Below, in pieces: positions 5,658 to 7,064 of a DNA stretch of 7,064 bases. A model generated the notes under the pieces. That model was not told the DNA's origin and made no database searches. It saw only the letters and a list, made by a program, of their open reading frames with translations. This stretch comes from Actinomycetota bacterium (GTDB lineage: Bacteria; Actinomycetota; Aquicultoria; Aquicultorales; Aquicultoraceae), in assembly GCA_030017355.1 (NCBI GenBank), contig JASEIR010000122.1:1-7064 (forward strand). Reading direction: 5' to 3'. Numbering within the stretch: the first letter of the stretch is position 1; each line of letters starts with the position of its first letter. The translations under genes were made by a program, and so were the position numbers.

Positions 5658-5855
5658 GTGCTTGAACGTGATATTGGGCGAGTACATATAAAAAGCATCA
5701 TTGATAAGCACCTGGTTGAGGCAGGCTTTGATCCCTATGAGGGAGAGATGGCGAAGTTTGTTGATGCGGCTAGCAGAGCACTGCAGGAAATTTTAAAAGA
5801 ATACACCGAATCGCTTGCCGGGGTAATGAAGCCAGGTGAACCTGGTGCAGCTTAA
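5658..5855 (+). CDS. Small protein of unknown function between hisF and hisI
   Basis: A 65-aa ORF that I do not recognise. It starts at GTG5658; an in-frame TGA at 5649 rules out a longer version, and the G-rich run 5643-5647 is a somewhat distant SD. Codon use resembles the neighbours. The sequence suggests two amphipathic helices, roughly residues 8-22 and 30-55, joined by GFDPYEGE. It has many acidic residues and ends in a flexible Pro/Gly/Ala tail. There is no cysteine, signal peptide or membrane segment. It is too short for, and lacks the motifs of, HisE (PRA-pyrophosphohydrolase), the obvious missing neighbour. A 5-bp hairpin, CCAGG/CCTGG with loop TGAA (5832-5845), lies in its last codons. 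Probably a real co-transcribed small gene, but conservation is untested. Confidence 0.6.
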   Translation: MLERDIGRVHIKSIIDKHLVEAGFDPYEGEMAKFVDAASRALQEILKEYTESLAGVMKPGEPGAA

Positions 5856-5908
5856 TAAAAGCCATAGCAAAATAAGCATAATGTAGAAATAAGCACAGAA
5901 ATAAGTTC

Positions 5909-5914
5909 AAGGAG
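5909..5914 (+). promoter_or_regulatory. Ribosome binding site of hisI
   Basis: AAGGAG lies nine nt before ATG5924. The A-rich 68-nt spacer before hisI also holds AAATAAG three times (5870, 5887, 5899), of no evident function. Confidence 0.75.
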
Positions 5915-5923
5915 AAAGTGTAG

Positions 5924-6289
5924 ATGGAAATTCTAGATGGCTTAAAGTTTGATAAAGACGGCCTCATTCCGGCTATTATTCAAGACGTTACCACCAACGA
6001 AGTATTAATGGTTGCTTATATGGACCGCGAGGCAGTTAAAAGAACAATTGAAACTGGAAGAACCTGGTTTTGGAGTAGAAGCCGGCAGCAGTATTGGTGC
6101 AAAGGGGAAACCTCCGGGCATGCTCAATATGTCCATGAGATTCGCTATGATTGCGATGCCGATGCTTTGCTTGTTATAGTTGAACAGATAGGTGTTGCTT
6201 GCCATACTGGTCATAAATCATGCTTCTTTAGGTCTATCGATATTAAGACTGGACAAGCTGCAAATACTGCTAAGCAAGAAATAGTTTAA
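5924..6289 (+). CDS. hisI: Phosphoribosyl-AMP cyclohydrolase, monofunctional
   Basis: Opens the adenine ring of phosphoribosyl-AMP to give ProFAR, the substrate of HisA. At 121 aa it is the cyclohydrolase domain alone, without the HisE pyrophosphohydrolase domain found fused in enterobacteria. Signatures are VLMVAYMDREA (27-37), TWFWSRSRQQYWCKGETSG (47-65) and YDCDADALLVIVEQ (75-88). Family metal ligands are visible: DCDAD (76-80) for Mg2+, and Cys77, Cys93 and Cys100 (the last two in ACHTGHKSC) for Zn2+, with the expected 16- and 7-residue spacings. Last his gene of the cluster; its 5' spacing of 68 nt is looser than in hisHAF. Confidence 0.97.
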   Translation: MEILDGLKFDKDGLIPAIIQDVTTNEVLMVAYMDREAVKRTIETGRTWFWSRSRQQYWCKGETSGHAQYVHEIRYDCDADALLVIVEQIGVACHTGHKSCFFRSIDIKTGQAANTAKQEIV

Positions 6290-6433
6290 GTAAGTAGTGA
6301 AAGGTTTAGAAGAATAACCGCGACTTTCCTTAATTAATAGGTTTATATCCTCCCTAAACGGCAAAAAAGAGAAATCGAGGAATTTTTATAGTGATGAAAG
6401 AATTTAGGTACCCGGTTTTGGGAGGTAATCAAA
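6290..6433. other. Intergenic gap between the his cluster and the DJ-1-like gene
   Basis: No gene is called in these 144 nt. GTTTA (6341-6345) can pair with TAAAC (6355-6359) around a pyrimidine-rich loop. There is no terminator with a T-run and no strong promoter. TATAGT (6387-6392) is a possible -10, but the -35 region does not support it. Whether the next gene is co-transcribed with hisI is undecided. Confidence 0.4.
6420..6426 (+). promoter_or_regulatory. Ribosome binding site of the DJ-1/PfpI-like gene
   Basis: GGGAGGT lies seven nt before ATG6434. It fixes that start over the nearby in-frame ATGs at 6443 and 6446. Confidence 0.8.
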
Positions 6434-6982
6434 ATGGCAGATATGATGAACAAATTTGTGCTTTTTTTGGCTGTAGATGGCTTTGATTCTGAATCTTTCG
6501 AGCCCCTATGGCTATGTTTTGGGAATTTAAACGCATCAACTAGGATTGCTAGCTTTCACGCAGACGACGAAATCCGTGACATGCAAGGTCGGGTCAATAC
6601 CTATAGCGACATGTCCTTTGCTGAGGCAGCTGAACAGCGATTTGATGTTCTGGTTGTAGCTGATGGTGTTACAGCAAATGCGATAAGAGGCGATCTAGCT
6701 GCAAAAACTGCCCTAATGAACGCGTCTGACTGGAATTCGGCAATTGTCTCAGTTGAAGATGCTGCAATAGCTTTGATTGCAGCAGGTATTGTCGAGGGTC
6801 AATCGATTGCAGCACCACCTGAACTAAAGGAGCAGCTGGAAAACGCTGGAGCATCGCTATCAGACGAGTCGATAGCGATCAGCAATAACATATTCTCAGC
6901 TCGAAAGAATGCCGATATGCAATCATTGTGCTTTCTTGTATCGGAGTATATAACAAGTTTGGGTCGCGGCGTCGCAGCATAG
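6434..6982 (+). CDS. DJ-1/PfpI-fold protein, probably without the catalytic cysteine
   Basis: A 182-aa cytoplasmic protein whose pattern matches the DJ-1/PfpI (class I glutaminase-like) fold. It has an N-terminal strand FVLFLAVDGF (8-17), FDVLVVADG (70-78) in place of the usual D-x-L-x-x-P-G-G, AAIALIAAGIVEGQSIAAPPELKEQLENAGA (within 110-140, matching the L-A-x-A-G-L-L-x-G-x-x-x-T segment), and ISNNIFSARKNADMQSLCFLVSEYI (149-173) as the C-terminal part. The nucleophile elbow, normally A-x-x-C-H-G, reads AIVSVED (103-109), so Ser106 and Val107 stand where Cys-His is expected. The only cysteines, Cys28 and Cys166, are not at that position. The conserved N-terminal Glu is also not clearly placed. 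It may be a non-enzymatic binding protein. No his function is implied; the family call is from pattern only. Confidence 0.65.
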   Translation: MADMMNKFVLFLAVDGFDSESFEPLWLCFGNLNASTRIASFHADDEIRDMQGRVNTYSDMSFAEAAEQRFDVLVVADGVTANAIRGDLAAKTALMNASDWNSAIVSVEDAAIALIAAGIVEGQSIAAPPELKEQLENAGASLSDESIAISNNIFSARKNADMQSLCFLVSEYITSLGRGVAA

Positions 6983-6997
6983 AAACGACCGCCGACC
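6962..6997 (+). terminator. GC-rich hairpin at the stop of the last gene, possible terminator
   Basis: GGTCGCGG plus TCG (6962-6969, 6972-6974) pairs with CGACCG plus CGACC (6986-6991, 6993-6997). This gives eleven pairs with small bulges and an 11-nt loop that contains the TAG stop. An A/T-rich tract follows but no T-run, so it is a weak intrinsic-terminator candidate. It may instead be a 3'-end stabilising structure. Confidence 0.35.
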
Positions 6998-7002
6998 AAA
7001 TA

Positions 7003-7037
7003 ATTCAAAATTAAAAATTAAAAATTCAAAATTAAAC
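7003..7037. repeat. AT-rich heptad array (ATTCAAA/ATTAAAA), right end
   Basis: Five contiguous 7-nt units: ATTCAAA, ATTAAAA, ATTAAAA, ATTCAAA, ATTAAAC. ATTCAAA is the reverse complement of the TTTGAAT unit at 95-122, so the two arrays face opposite ways at the two ends of the gene block. The final 27 nt (7038-7064) show nothing recognisable. Confidence 0.65.
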
Positions 7038-7064
7038 AGTCGTACTCTTAGTAGAAAAAATAAC

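Noticed and set aside
5832..5845. CCAGG/CCTGG hairpin as a terminator after the small ORF
   Set aside because: The stem is only five pairs, lies inside codons and has no following T-run. hisI is read from the same strand shortly after.
5658..5855. Small ORF as HisE (phosphoribosyl-ATP pyrophosphohydrolase)
   Set aside because: HisE is about 90-110 aa with a MazG-like series of Glu-containing helices. This 65-aa sequence lacks that pattern despite helical, acidic character.
6391..6486. Thirty-codon ORF (GTG6391/ATG6394) overlapping the start of the DJ-1-like gene
   Set aside because: SD spacing is poor (10-13 nt), it runs out of frame into the real gene, and its composition looks like frame shadow.

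Overview
The window is a histidine-biosynthesis gene cluster on the + strand in the order hisD - hisC - hisB - [354-bp non-coding, repeat-rich spacer] - hisH - hisA - hisF - small unknown ORF - hisI. A separate DJ-1/PfpI-like gene follows. All seven his genes are intact, full length for their families, and keep the catalytic residues I could check. I see no credible minus-strand gene, no tRNA or rRNA, no CRISPR and no transposase gene.

Layout. Positions 1-195 are non-coding and AT-rich, with a short TTTGAAT heptad array. hisD, hisC and hisB (196-3160) are closely packed, with spacers of 1 and 27 nt and good Shine-Dalgarno (SD) sites before hisC and hisB. The spacer 3161-3514 holds a hairpin at the hisB stop, a degenerate GGCCAGR heptad array, copies of a GTCATTGCGAGG palindromic repeat, and a 15-bp near-perfect inverted repeat enclosing most of it. 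hisH, hisA and hisF (3518-5614) overlap each other. I move all three starts downstream of the longest ORF because of the SD positions. A 65-aa ORF of unknown function lies between hisF and hisI. After hisI comes a 144-nt gap, then a 182-aa DJ-1/PfpI-fold protein that appears to lack the nucleophilic cysteine. The window ends with a GC-rich hairpin at that gene's stop codon and a second AT-rich heptad array, reverse-complementary in type to the one at the left end.

Pathway. HisI opens the ring of phosphoribosyl-AMP, HisA isomerises ProFAR to PRFAR, and HisH+HisF make imidazole-glycerol phosphate (IGP) and AICAR. HisB dehydrates IGP, HisC transaminates imidazole-acetol phosphate, and HisD oxidises histidinol to histidine. 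HisG (with or without HisZ), HisE and a histidinol-phosphate phosphatase are not in the window and must be encoded elsewhere if the organism makes its own histidine.

Organism. This is a bacterium of moderate GC content that uses GTG starts and strong SD sites. A monofunctional HisB, separate HisI and the order D-C-B-H-A-F-I resemble actinobacterial clusters. The moderate GC and the dispersed intergenic repeats suggest an uncultured or anaerobic lineage, possibly a deep actinobacterial one. That assignment is inference and not firm. The coding part is ordinary; the unusual material is in the spacers and in the two non-his ORFs.
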